This document shows positions 8,561 through 17,042 of a stretch of DNA of 37,748 nucleotides, one piece after another (position 1 is the stretch's first letter; each line of letters begins with the position of its first letter). Source of the stretch: Deltaproteobacteria bacterium (lineage in GTDB: Bacteria > Myxococcota_A > UBA796 > UBA9615); contig PBPL01000081.1 in assembly GCA_002724675.1 (NCBI GenBank), forward strand, positions 1 through 37,748. The letters are read 5' to 3'. Under the pieces are notes generated by a model that ran no database searches, was not told where the DNA came from, and saw only the letters and a program-made list of their open reading frames with translations. A program made the position numbers and the translations under genes.

Positions 8561-9043
8561 TCAGTGGCACCGCACATCCCAACTGTAGGGAATCGGATTG
8601 GCCAACGGATCCATGCGATCGCTGCGCCGCGGGTCGTGAGCATGCGTACAACAATTGGCCACGATCGCCGTTGTATCTCCGATTCCCTTGAAGCCGTTCC
8701 ACAGGTCCGGTGGGATCACGACGAGAGCGTAGTTGTCAGGTCCGAGGAACACCTCCTGAAGATGACCGTGAGTGTCTGATTCCTCACGGCAGTCGTAGAC
8801 GACAACCTTCACCCGACCATGGATGCACGCGTAGTTGAGCGTCATGTCGCGATGGCGATGCCAGCCTTTAACGACTCCGGGGTGGATGGACGAGAAATAG
8901 ATCTCACCGAACTGCTGGAAGTGCGGATCCGTGTGCTTGAGCATGTGGTGGATCGTGCCTCGCTCATCAGAGATGCGTGCCAGCGGGACCACCTCGACCC
9001 CAGCCACTGGGCCCCGCACACAAGGCCACGGATTCGAAGACAT
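8561..9043 (-). CDS. RmlC-like cupin, NDP-4-keto-6-deoxysugar 3- and/or 5-epimerase family
   Basis: A 160-residue cupin of the dTDP-4-dehydrorhamnose 3,5-epimerase family, which epimerises C3 and/or C5 of 4-keto-6-deoxysugar nucleotides. The cupin core is clear: GWHRHRDMTLNYACIHG followed by VKVVVYD and the turn IPPDLWNGFKG. It differs from true RmlC, where the catalytic base lies in a G-L-H-Y-Q motif and the later turn reads P-x-G-x-A-H-G-F; here these are GWHRH and PPDLWNGF. It is also shorter than the usual ~185 residues. The ATG directly follows the TAG of the fused dehydratase gene, with GGAGGT 8 nt upstream (9052-9057). It is third in the operon with rfbF and the fusion gene, so its substrate is probably a CDP-linked keto sugar. 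Confidence 0.8.
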   Translation of the reverse strand: MSSNPWPCVRGPVAGVEVVPLARISDERGTIHHMLKHTDPHFQQFGEIYFSSIHPGVVKGWHRHRDMTLNYACIHGRVKVVVYDCREESDTHGHLQEVFLGPDNYALVVIPPDLWNGFKGIGDTTAIVANCCTHAHDPRRSDRMDPLANPIPYSWDVRCH

Positions 9044-11533
9044 CTAGAACACCTCCAGGCGGGGCAGAGCCACGACGAACTGGCCTCCCCATGTACGGAT
9101 CTCCGCCAACGAAGCCTCTATCTCGTCCCGGAGGTTCCAAGGCAGGATGAGCACATAGTCAGGACGCGACGCGATGAGTTCTTCGGGAGACAGCACTGGA
9201 ATCCCGGTACCAGGAAGCCAAGTGCCCTGCTTGTGGGGGCTGATGTCCACCGTGCAGCCGAGCAGATCTCTGCGCACACCACAGAAGTTCAGCAGGGTGT
9301 TTCCCTTTGCCGGCGCTCCGTAGCCCATGACATGCTTACCCTCTCGCCTCGCCTGAACGAGAAAGGCCAACAAGTCAGCGCGACTGGACTCGGCCCGAGT
9401 CTGCAAGAGGCCGTAGGTCGCAACGTCACACAAGCCGAACGCCTTCTCAGCTGCGAGGCAGGCCTCCACCGACCCGTCGACCCCGTGTCGCGAGCATCCT
9501 CGATGGCTTACATAGAGAGACAACGAGCCACCGTGAGTTTTTCGCTCACGCAACTGTGAAATCACAAGTCCAGCTTCCCCTAGGACCCGCTGCAGAGTGT
9601 GAACAGAAAAGTAGGAGTAGTGCTCGTGATAGATGGTGTCGAAGAGCCCATCTTCGAGCAGCGCCAGCAAGTGCGGAACCTCCAGCAACAAGAGCCCCTC
9701 ATCGGCCAGCAGCCTCTTCAGCCCCGCTACAAAGCCCCGAAGGTCCGGCACGTGCGCCAAGACGTTGATGCCGATGATGAGGTCAGCCTGCCCCCCTTCT
9801 CGCACGAGTTCTTCTGCAAGGGCCAAGCTGAAGAAGGCTACCCTCGTGGGCACCCCAGCCGCGATAGCCACCTGAGCCACGTTGGCGGCCGGCTCAACGC
9901 CCAGACAGGGAATGCCTGATGCGACAAAATTCCGCAGCAGGTAGCCATCATTACTGGCCACCTCGACCACCCTGCTGTCCCCGCTAAGTCCACAGCGTTG
10001 CCGAAGATCATCGGCGGTACTGCGGGCGTGATCGAGCCAAGTGGTGGAGTACGACGAGAAGTAGAGATAGTCGGCAAAGATAGACTCGGCTGGCGCAAAC
10101 TCTGGAACCTGCACCAGGAAACACTCATGACAGACATACGCTCGGAGCGGCCGAAAGAGCTCCGGGGCGTTCCGCTCGCTGTGGGGCACAAACGAGTTCG
10201 CTAACGGAGCCTTACCCAGGTCGATCACGAGCTGCCGGAGTTCCTCATTGCAGAAGCGGCATTGCCACTCACCATCCCCCGCGACCTCCTGAGCTGTGGT
10301 GGCGCGCCGGCTGGCGCTCCCCTCTCCGCCTCCCGCCTCGGTGGGGATTGGATGGGATGCAGGAGCCACCCCGGTGCGTATCGTCTGACTGGTAGGCGGC
10401 ACGGTGTCCAGCTCCGACCACTCCGAGTTGCCATCCTGCACCACGGGTGGGACGCGCCCTAGGGACTCCACCTTGCTCAGGTACTCCGCGATGTCTCGTT
10501 CGCAGAGAACAGAAGCAGGCACTCCCTCAAGCCAGCCCCGATACCATCGAGCAGTCCACTCCACGGACTCACGCCACTCCAGTTGAGGGTGCCACCCCAG
10601 CTGCGCACGGGCCTTGCCCGAGTCGAGCCGCAGAATCGCCGTCTCCGGTGGGGCGTCCTCCTCGGGATGGATCTGGAGTGCTTCCGGCTGTCCGAGACCC
10701 TCGAGGAAGACGCGCGCCAGCGATTCCACCGAGGGTTCGCCCCCGGGCATGGGCCCAAAATTCCACGGACCAGAGGTCACTTCAGGGTTGGCCAGGAGCT
10801 GTTCGGCAAGCACCAGATAACCAAAGAGCACATCCAGGGCGTGCTGCCACGGACGAACGGCATCGGGGTTTCGAATGTGCACAGCGGTGCCTTCGACCAC
10901 AGCTCGGACACAGTCCGGCACCAACCGATCCTCAGCCCAATCTCCCCCGCCCAACGTGTTCCCCGAACGAGCCGTCGCCAGGCCCAGGCCTCGCTTTCGG
11001 GCCCAGGAGCGGTAGGCCGTTGCGGTGATCTCCTCACTGCACACCTTGCTGCCGCTGTAGGGCCCGTGGCCACCGAGGCGACCGTCCTCCTCGTGAGGTG
11101 GACCCTCCACATCCAGATAGACCTTGTCGGTCGTCACGTTGACGACGGCCCGGACGGCAGAACAGTGACGCAATGACTCCAGCATCTGAACCGTCGCCAT
11201 GGCGTTGGTCTCATAAGTGAGCGCCGGCTCAGAGAATCCGCGTCGTACCAGCGACTGGGCTGCCAGGTGGAAGACAACCTCGGGCGGATCGTCGTGCAGG
11301 GTCTTCTTGAGACTCTCCGCGTCCCGCAGATCGGCCATGTGCTGCTTGATGCGACCATCGAGCCCCAACAACTGGAACAGACTCGGTTCGGTGGGAGGCG
11401 GCAGGGCCACGCCGACAACCTCCGCACCCAGGTCACACAACAAGGTAGCTAGCCAGGCCCCCTTGAACCCGGTGGTGCCAGTGACGAGCACCCGGCGCCC
11501 AGACCACGCCTTGCGATCGAAGAAGCTGCTCAC
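9044..11533 (-). CDS. Fused CDP-glucose 4,6-dehydratase / sugar C-methyltransferase
   Basis: One 829-residue frame joins two enzymes. Residues 1-~365 are an RfbG-type short-chain dehydratase: NAD-binding TGTTGFKG, catalytic TTDK and Y-x3-K (YSGSK), then SGNTLGGGDWAEDRLVPD and IRNPDAVRPWQH, all typical of CDP-glucose 4,6-dehydratase. A ~58-residue low-complexity linker follows. Residues 423-829 are a TylCIII/TcaB9-type C-3 methyltransferase. It has a Zn-binding C-x2-C...C-x2-C at its start, a SAM motif VVEVASNDGYLL, and the active-site Y-H-E-H at residues 635-638. The frame is open to a TTG at 11548. I chose the GTG at 11533 because it overlaps the rfbF stop as GTGA. The fusion would hand CDP-4-keto-6-deoxyglucose directly to C-methylation, giving a branched sugar. 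Confidence 0.9.
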   Translation of the reverse strand: MSSFFDRKAWSGRRVLVTGTTGFKGAWLATLLCDLGAEVVGVALPPPTEPSLFQLLGLDGRIKQHMADLRDAESLKKTLHDDPPEVVFHLAAQSLVRRGFSEPALTYETNAMATVQMLESLRHCSAVRAVVNVTTDKVYLDVEGPPHEEDGRLGGHGPYSGSKVCSEEITATAYRSWARKRGLGLATARSGNTLGGGDWAEDRLVPDCVRAVVEGTAVHIRNPDAVRPWQHALDVLFGYLVLAEQLLANPEVTSGPWNFGPMPGGEPSVESLARVFLEGLGQPEALQIHPEEDAPPETAILRLDSGKARAQLGWHPQLEWRESVEWTARWYRGWLEGVPASVLCERDIAEYLSKVESLGRVPPVVQDGNSEWSELDTVPPTSQTIRTGVAPASHPIPTEAGGGEGSASRRATTAQEVAGDGEWQCRFCNEELRQLVIDLGKAPLANSFVPHSERNAPELFRPLRAYVCHECFLVQVPEFAPAESIFADYLYFSSYSTTWLDHARSTADDLRQRCGLSGDSRVVEVASNDGYLLRNFVASGIPCLGVEPAANVAQVAIAAGVPTRVAFFSLALAEELVREGGQADLIIGINVLAHVPDLRGFVAGLKRLLADEGLLLLEVPHLLALLEDGLFDTIYHEHYSYFSVHTLQRVLGEAGLVISQLRERKTHGGSLSLYVSHRGCSRHGVDGSVEACLAAEKAFGLCDVATYGLLQTRAESSRADLLAFLVQARREGKHVMGYGAPAKGNTLLNFCGVRRDLLGCTVDISPHKQGTWLPGTGIPVLSPEELIASRPDYVLILPWNLRDEIEASLAEIRTWGGQFVVALPRLEVF

Positions 11534-12327
11534 TCCCAAATCGCCCAAGGGCGGTCCCCGTCATCCCACATGCGGTTGATCTCGAGATACTCTCTGTATG
11601 TGTCGATGCTCTTCCAGAACCCATCGTGGTTGTAGACGGCCAATTGACCGTCCATGGCCAACCGCTGCAAGGGCTCTTCCTCGAACACACACGAGTCATT
11701 GAGATAGTCAAAGACGCCGGGCTCTAGAACAAAAAAGCCACCGGAGATGTACGAGTCCAGCCGAGGCTTCTCACGAAACCGCACCACGCTCCCAGCCCCA
11801 TCATCCTCGAGCACACCGAAGCGGGACAAGGGCTTGAGCCCGGTCACAGTGGCCAATCGACCCTGCTCGCGGTGATGCGCGAGCAACCCGTCGATGTCCA
11901 AGTCCGCGACGCCATCCCCATAGGTCATCAGGAATGGTCCGTCCGCCACATACTTCTTGAGGCGATGAATGCGTCCCCCTGTGGGCGTCACCTCTCCCGT
12001 GTTGGCCAAGGTGACCTGCCAACCCTCAATGTCATGGGGCTCATGAAATCGGAGACTGTCTTGAGCCCCATCTCGGCCGAAACGAACCGTAAGGTCTGAT
12101 GTTTGCTCCCTGTAGTTGAGGAAAAAGTCACGGATGACCTCGCCCTTGAAGCCCAAGGCCAGCACAAAGTTGCTGAGGCCCTGATGCGCGTGCAGCTTCA
12201 TGATGTGCCAGAGGAGAGGGCGTCCACCCACCTCGACCATCGGCTTGGGCCGAAACTCAGTTTCTTCTTTGAGTCGCGTACCCTGCCCACCACAGAGGAT
12301 GACGACGGGCAGCGTGTCCTTGTCCAT
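11530..12327 (-). CDS. rfbF: Glucose-1-phosphate cytidylyltransferase
   Basis: RfbF makes CDP-glucose from glucose 1-phosphate and CTP, the entry step to CDP-linked deoxysugars. The nucleotidyltransferase signature VILCGGQGTRLKEETE and RPKPMVEVGGRPLLWHIMK lies at residues 8-43. It is followed by the metal-binding TYGDGVADLD near residue 134, SGGFFVLEP near residue 200, and the C-terminal GFWKSIDTYREY. The length of 265 residues matches the family (~257). The start ATG has GAGG 5 nt upstream. It is the first gene of a three-gene minus-strand operon; its stop overlaps the start of the dehydratase/methyltransferase fusion by 4 bp. The next enzyme in the pathway is therefore encoded immediately downstream. 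Confidence 0.96.
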   Translation of the reverse strand: MDKDTLPVVILCGGQGTRLKEETEFRPKPMVEVGGRPLLWHIMKLHAHQGLSNFVLALGFKGEVIRDFFLNYREQTSDLTVRFGRDGAQDSLRFHEPHDIEGWQVTLANTGEVTPTGGRIHRLKKYVADGPFLMTYGDGVADLDIDGLLAHHREQGRLATVTGLKPLSRFGVLEDDGAGSVVRFREKPRLDSYISGGFFVLEPGVFDYLNDSCVFEEEPLQRLAMDGQLAVYNHDGFWKSIDTYREYLEINRMWDDGDRPWAIWE

Positions 12328-12473
12328 TTCAGCCTCGGTGCAGAAGAGCCCAGCGAGGACCCTTTCGACAGGCCCTCACCGGGCCATCCCGTTTTACATC
12401 CCCCTCAGGATAGACTCCCACAGTCCACGAGCGCCACCCAGAGCCCCACCGCAGATCAGAGTCGCCCCCAGCC
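12328..12473. promoter_or_regulatory. Divergent intergenic region between rfbF and the DegT gene
   Basis: A 146 bp gap that should hold the promoters of both the CDP-sugar operon and the plus-strand aminotransferase/methyltransferase operon. It has one perfect 5-bp inverted repeat (GGCCC/GGGCC, 12371-12385, 5-nt loop). I see no -35/-10 pair with normal spacing. Confidence 0.35.
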
Positions 12474-13616
12474 ATGAACCAACCTCCCGACCAGCCCACA
12501 ATCCCTGTCTTTCAACCGGCCCTAGGGGAACCCGAGCTCGCCGCAGCAAAGGAGGCCCTCGAAATGGGCTGGTTGGGGATGGGCAGCTACGTGGGTTCCT
12601 TTGAGGACCGAGTCCAGCAGTTCTTGGGAGGTCAACGGCATGTGGTCGCTGTCAGTACCGGGCACGCCGCACTTCATCTGGCTTTTCTTCTGGCCGGTGT
12701 AACAGATGGTGATGAAGTCATCACGCCAGCCTTCAACAATGTCGCCGACTTCCAGGCAATTCTGGCGTGCGGCGCACGCCCCGTGTTTTGTGACATCGAC
12801 AACACCACCTTGTGCCTGGACGTCGAACAAGCCAGAGGGCTCATCTCTCCACAGACCAAGGCGATCATCGCTATGGACTATGGGTGCGGGCTGGCCGATC
12901 ACGATCGGGTGCAGCAGCTCGCTGACCAGCACGGCCTGCGGGTCATTCACGACGCGGCACATTCGTTCGGCTCCAAGACTCCAGGGGGACCGGTGGGGTC
13001 ATTCTCCGACCTCTGCATGTTCAGCTTCGACCCAGTCAAGACGATCACCTGCATCGATGGAGGAGCGCTCGTCGTCCGCACCGAGGACGAGGCGGAGCGG
13101 GTGCGAGAGATGCGACTCATTGGAATGACGCAGCGTTCCTCCGTGATGTACGAGGACAAGAGGGCGTGGACCTACGACGTTCGTCTGCCTGGGTTTCGCT
13201 ACCACATGGCCAACCTCCATGCCGCCATCGGGCTAGCGCAGCTGGGGCGCCTCGACTCAATTGCTTCGTCCCGACGCGAGATCTACGACTTGTTCCGGGA
13301 GGCATTCGACGCGCTACCCAACGTCCAGGCACCACAGAACCTCAAAGCAGGTGGGGTGCCATTTCTCTTCTATCTCCGGGTACCAGAGGACCGCAGGGCA
13401 GACTTCCGAGACCACCTCACGGCGCGAGGTGTCGACACGGGTATCCACTGGCAGCCAGGACACCGCTTCACCCTGTTCAAGGATTGCCGAGCCGGAGACC
13501 TCTCCGTCACCGAGCGCGTCAGCCGAGAGATCGTGACCATTCCCCTGCACAGTTTCATGTCCCCCACCAATCGAGACCGAGTGATCCAAGCAGTACGGAG
13601 CTTCTTCGATGAATGA
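12474..13616 (+). CDS. DegT/DnrJ/EryC1/StrS family aminotransferase
   Basis: A 380-residue PLP-dependent sugar aminotransferase that would transfer an amino group to a keto-sugar nucleotide. The family layout is complete: AVSTGHAALHLAFLLAGVTDGDEVITPA (residues ~60-87), the PLP-contacting D-A-A-H-S-F-G-S, and FSFDPVKTITCIDGGALVV with the Schiff-base lysine at K189. The C-terminal GFRYHMANLHAAIGLAQL helix is also present. The lysine rules out the RfbH/ColD-type dehydratases, which carry His there. No strong ribosome-binding site precedes the ATG. It overlaps the next gene by 8 bp. It diverges from rfbF, so it may act on the same CDP-4-keto sugar pool; the true substrate is not shown. Confidence 0.92.
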   Translation: MNQPPDQPTIPVFQPALGEPELAAAKEALEMGWLGMGSYVGSFEDRVQQFLGGQRHVVAVSTGHAALHLAFLLAGVTDGDEVITPAFNNVADFQAILACGARPVFCDIDNTTLCLDVEQARGLISPQTKAIIAMDYGCGLADHDRVQQLADQHGLRVIHDAAHSFGSKTPGGPVGSFSDLCMFSFDPVKTITCIDGGALVVRTEDEAERVREMRLIGMTQRSSVMYEDKRAWTYDVRLPGFRYHMANLHAAIGLAQLGRLDSIASSRREIYDLFREAFDALPNVQAPQNLKAGGVPFLFYLRVPEDRRADFRDHLTARGVDTGIHWQPGHRFTLFKDCRAGDLSVTERVSREIVTIPLHSFMSPTNRDRVIQAVRSFFDE

Positions 13617-14382
13617 CAAACAAGATCAAATGCTGCGCTTCTGGTCCGATCGAGCGGCCACCCACGGCGCCGATCCCAGAGCCAACACAAACGACGTACA
13701 CCTACGAAGCCTCGAGATCAGCTACGTGGACCAAGCCATCAAGGACGCAGACCCCAGTTCCATTCTTGACTTCGGCTGCGCTAATGGCTTCAGCACCCAC
13801 CGGTTGGCCAGCACCCACCCCAACCGTTCCTTCCTGGGCATCGACCTCAACAGGGACATGATCCAGGTCGCCAGCATGGGACACGACACGAGACCACCAG
13901 AGAACCTGGCGTTTCAGTGCCAGGACATCGAGGCCGAACCCATCGCTACGTCGTTTGATTTCATCTACTGCATCCGAGTTCTACAGAACATGCCGTCCAT
14001 GGACGCCCAAAAGGGAGCCATCGATGCGCTCTGCGAGGCGCTCCACCCCGGGGGCACCTTGGTGACCATCGAGTCGTACGCTGAGGGCTACTCCATCCTG
14101 AACCAGGACCGCGAGGCGCTCGGTCTCTCGCCGCTGCCCATTCACCCCCACCTGACCCTCCTCACCCCGGAGCTGGATGAGCACACGGGCACGATGCTGA
14201 ACCAGGTGAGACAGGACTCCCTGTCGTCTTCGTATTACTTGATCACTCGCTTGGTCTATTCGAGCCTAGCCACACAAGCTGGAGAAGCGATCGACTACGA
14301 CCATCCCCTCCACAAGCTAGCCGCTCAGGTGCCCCAGGTAGGCACCTACGGGCCCCAACTCGCCACCATCTACCGCAAGTAG
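13609..14382 (+). CDS. Class I SAM-dependent methyltransferase
   Basis: A 257-residue soluble methyltransferase. Motif I is ILDFGCANGFSTHRLA (residues ~45-60), followed by the acidic FLGIDLNRDMI and a post-I region FDFIYCIRVLQNM with the LHPGGTLVTIESY strand typical of Methyltransf_11/25 domains. The ATG at 13609 lies inside the last codons of the aminotransferase gene (8 bp overlap), and the next gene follows after 11 bp. It therefore belongs to an operon with the DegT, CmcI-like and TPR-sulfotransferase genes. Its target is probably a sugar or small molecule (O- or N-methylation), inferred from neighbours only. Confidence 0.85.
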   Translation: MNDKQDQMLRFWSDRAATHGADPRANTNDVHLRSLEISYVDQAIKDADPSSILDFGCANGFSTHRLASTHPNRSFLGIDLNRDMIQVASMGHDTRPPENLAFQCQDIEAEPIATSFDFIYCIRVLQNMPSMDAQKGAIDALCEALHPGGTLVTIESYAEGYSILNQDREALGLSPLPIHPHLTLLTPELDEHTGTMLNQVRQDSLSSSYYLITRLVYSSLATQAGEAIDYDHPLHKLAAQVPQVGTYGPQLATIYRK

Positions 14383-14393
14383 GGAGAGGCCTC

Positions 14394-15152
14394 ATGATCA
14401 CGATCGAGGGAGACCTAGTGACCGTTGATGGGCCAGATGGACGACGCGAGTTTCCCATCGGCTCAAAGGAGGGGTTTCAATTACTCAGCAAGCTTTGGCT
14501 CCGCTCGGGCTGGGACACCAAGTATGTGTACAGCTTCACGTGGCTCGGGCGACCCATCATCCAGCTACCAGACGACTTAATGCGGCTCCAGGAGGTCATC
14601 TACCGTGTCCAGCCTGACCTGATCATCGAGGTGGGTGTAGCCCACGGTGGATCGCTGCTGTTCTGTGCTGGGCTGTGCCGCTTGATGGGACGAGGCCGCG
14701 TACTCGGTATCGAGATCGCCCTCCGACCAGCCAATCGAGCGGCCATCGAAGCCCACCCCCTGGCTCCGCTCGTCACCTTGGTCGACGGCAGCTCGACCGA
14801 CCCAGACGTCGTAGAGCAGGTGCGCCGTCATGTGGAGCCGGGAGACCGCGTCCTAGTGACCCTCGATGGATGCCATGACCGTGATCATGTAGTCGCCGAA
14901 TTGGAGGCCTATGCCCCGCTCGTGAGCCCCAACTCCTACATCATCGCGATGGATGGAATCATGGAAGAGGTCGTCGGCGCACCAAGGACCCAACCCGACT
15001 GGACTTGGAACAACCCCAAGCAGGCTGCGAGAGATTTCGCCCAGGCCCACCCAGAGTTCGTAGTAGAGGAACCTCCTCTGCCTTTCAACGAGGGCACTAC
15101 GGACACTCGGGTGACGTACTGGCCGGGTGGTTATCTCAGGCGATTACCGTAA
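14394..15152 (+). CDS. CmcI / rhamnosyl O-methyltransferase family methyltransferase
   Basis: A 252-residue member of the 'cephalosporin hydroxylase' (CmcI) family, which in glycan clusters usually methylates sugar hydroxyls. Visible family features are FTWLGRPIIQLPDDL (residues ~45-60), the SAM motif LIIEVGVAHGGSLLF with the acidic strand GRVLGIEIALR, and LDGCHDRDHVVAELEAYAPLV before SYIIAMDGIM, the metal-site region. Most relatives have V-E-D-T where this has A-M-D-G. The ribosome-binding site GGGAGAGG precedes the ATG. It sits between a class I methyltransferase and a TPR-sulfotransferase, all on the same strand. Sugar O-methylation is the likely job; the acceptor is unknown. Confidence 0.85.
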   Translation: MITIEGDLVTVDGPDGRREFPIGSKEGFQLLSKLWLRSGWDTKYVYSFTWLGRPIIQLPDDLMRLQEVIYRVQPDLIIEVGVAHGGSLLFCAGLCRLMGRGRVLGIEIALRPANRAAIEAHPLAPLVTLVDGSSTDPDVVEQVRRHVEPGDRVLVTLDGCHDRDHVVAELEAYAPLVSPNSYIIAMDGIMEEVVGAPRTQPDWTWNNPKQAARDFAQAHPEFVVEEPPLPFNEGTTDTRVTYWPGGYLRRLP

Positions 15153-15212
15153 GTCCGAGTTCGGGTCGCAGCCTTCACTCCACGGGGCGGCCGAGATGGG
15201 TACACTGCGCCG

Positions 15213-17021
15213 ATGGATCCCGCGATCGATCAAGCCCTTCAGCTGCTCCAGCGCACACACAATCGCCAAGCAAACCTCCTGCGCAGAGCGATCTCCCAAC
15301 GCCTACAAGACCCTAGGCCCCTGGTGGATTTAGGCCATCTGCTCGTCGAGGCCGGGCAGGGAGATGCGGCTGCAGCGAGCTTCATGGCGGGAGCCCAGCG
15401 GGATCCCAACTTTGCACCCGCACGCTTCGGGCTTGGACAGCTGATGGAGCGCGTCGGGCACTATGGGGATGCAGCCATCTGCTACGAAGAGGCGGTCCGC
15501 ATCGAGCCCTCATCGGATCACCTCTTTCACCTGGCTCGTGCGCTGCACCTCCAGGGGCAACTCGAAGACGCCGGGCGCCACTACCAGCGAGCCATCGAGG
15601 CCGATCCGAAGCATGTCCGCTCCATGTACAACCTGGCGGTTCTGCTGGCAGGCGTCCAACAAGAGGCTGCTGCGCTTCAACTGTTCGAGACCATCGTGTC
15701 CATCGACTCCAACCACGGTCAGGCCTGGTGCAGCTTGGGAGCCTTGCGCCGCCAGGACGGGGACCTGGATGGCGCCAATCAGGCGCTTCGGCGAGCGGTC
15801 GCCCTCCAGCCCAAGGACGCCCTGAGCCTCGCCAACTTGGCCGACACGCTGGCGGTCCAAAGCCAGCTAAAGCAAGCGCGTACCATGGCCGGACGGGCCC
15901 TAAAGGCCGATCCGGACAACATCATCGCCAACCTCGTGCAGGCCCGGATGGACCGTGAAGACGGCAATCTAGAACAGGCGGCCGCCCGGCTGGAGGGCCT
16001 CGCCAGCCGTGACGTCGGCCCCCTCAACCGGGGTCGAACGCTGGTGGAGTTGGGCATGGTCAAAGACCGCATGAAGGAACCTGAGGTTGCCTTCGCGGCA
16101 TCCTGCGAGGGGCAGGCGCTCTTGGCAAAACAGCCCCCCGCAGCGGGCATGGACCTCAACGCGTTTCCCAACCTGGTGGAGCAGTTGACCTCCTGGACAC
16201 CCCAAGCCCTGCAGACGCCCAGTCCCCCGCCGCCAGACGACGACCTGCCCACGCCGTTTTTCTTGATCGGGTTCCCCCGATCGGGAACAACCCTCACCGA
16301 ACAGATCATCACGAGCCACACTGGGCTGGACAGCCTGGACGAGCTCTCGATCCTGGACACAATTGCAGCACGAACCGTCGACCTTTGTGGAGGGCAGACC
16401 CCCTACCCCCAAGCTCTGGATTCCTGCACACCCGAGCAACTGGGACAACTGCGTGCGCAGTACTGGGACGAGGTAAGGAAAGCCCGAGATGGCGAGCTCC
16501 CCAAGTGCCAACTCATTGACAAGCTGCCACTCAACCTGGTGCACGTTGCCTTGATCTCGCGGCTGTTCCCCGAGAGTCGCCTTCTAGTCGCTCTACGGGA
16601 CCCCAGAGACTGCTGCATCAGCGCTTTCATGCAGTACTTTGTGCCCAACGAAGCGATGATCCAGCTCTACGATCTGCGACGCACTGCCGAGCTATACCAA
16701 TCGGTAATGACCCTCTGGTTGAACAGCCGAGAACACCTGAAGTTGCCGTACCTCGAGACCCGGTACGAAGACCTCGTGGACGACCTCGAGGGGACTGCGC
16801 GACGAATGTTGGAGTTTCTTCAGGTGGACTGGGAACCCAGCGTGCTGGAGTACCACGAACAAGCCAAGAAGAAGCACATCTCTACACCGAGCCAGCGTGA
16901 CGTGAGCCGGCCGATCTTCCGACGGTCCCTCGCGCGCTGGCGGCGGTACGAGGAGCCCGTAAGAGAACTGCAGCCGCTCCTCGCCCCCTTCGTGAGCGCC
17001 TTTGGCTACAGCGACGGCTGA
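15213..17021 (+). CDS. TPR-repeat sulfotransferase
   Basis: A 602-residue protein with about seven TPR repeats (residues ~25-290; repeated A-x-x-x-Y-x-x-A and NLAxxL patterns). These are fused to a PAPS-dependent sulfotransferase domain. The 5'-phosphosulfate loop FLIGFPRSGTTLTEQII starts near residue 349. The 3'-phosphate motif LLVALRDPRDCCISAF follows near residue 453, and RYEDLV lies further on. Such TPR-sulfotransferases sulfate proteins or glycans. It follows the CmcI-like gene by 60 bp and converges with the rRNA methyltransferase gene across 21 bp. Together with the methyltransferases it predicts a sulfated, methylated surface product. The acceptor cannot be read from sequence. Confidence 0.93.
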   Translation: MDPAIDQALQLLQRTHNRQANLLRRAISQRLQDPRPLVDLGHLLVEAGQGDAAAASFMAGAQRDPNFAPARFGLGQLMERVGHYGDAAICYEEAVRIEPSSDHLFHLARALHLQGQLEDAGRHYQRAIEADPKHVRSMYNLAVLLAGVQQEAAALQLFETIVSIDSNHGQAWCSLGALRRQDGDLDGANQALRRAVALQPKDALSLANLADTLAVQSQLKQARTMAGRALKADPDNIIANLVQARMDREDGNLEQAAARLEGLASRDVGPLNRGRTLVELGMVKDRMKEPEVAFAASCEGQALLAKQPPAAGMDLNAFPNLVEQLTSWTPQALQTPSPPPPDDDLPTPFFLIGFPRSGTTLTEQIITSHTGLDSLDELSILDTIAARTVDLCGGQTPYPQALDSCTPEQLGQLRAQYWDEVRKARDGELPKCQLIDKLPLNLVHVALISRLFPESRLLVALRDPRDCCISAFMQYFVPNEAMIQLYDLRRTAELYQSVMTLWLNSREHLKLPYLETRYEDLVDDLEGTARRMLEFLQVDWEPSVLEYHEQAKKKHISTPSQRDVSRPIFRRSLARWRRYEEPVRELQPLLAPFVSAFGYSDG

Positions 17022-17042
17022 GCCACAACAACTACGAGCCCA

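Noticed and set aside
8500-8592. 13-bp direct repeat CAACTGTAGGGAA at 8500 and 8580
   Set aside because: One copy spans the end of a gene, the other lies inside the convergent cupin gene; there is no structure between them and chance is likely.
12393-12416. TTTACA...TAGACT as a promoter for the aminotransferase operon
   Set aside because: The spacing is only 12 nt, too short for a standard sigma-70 type promoter.
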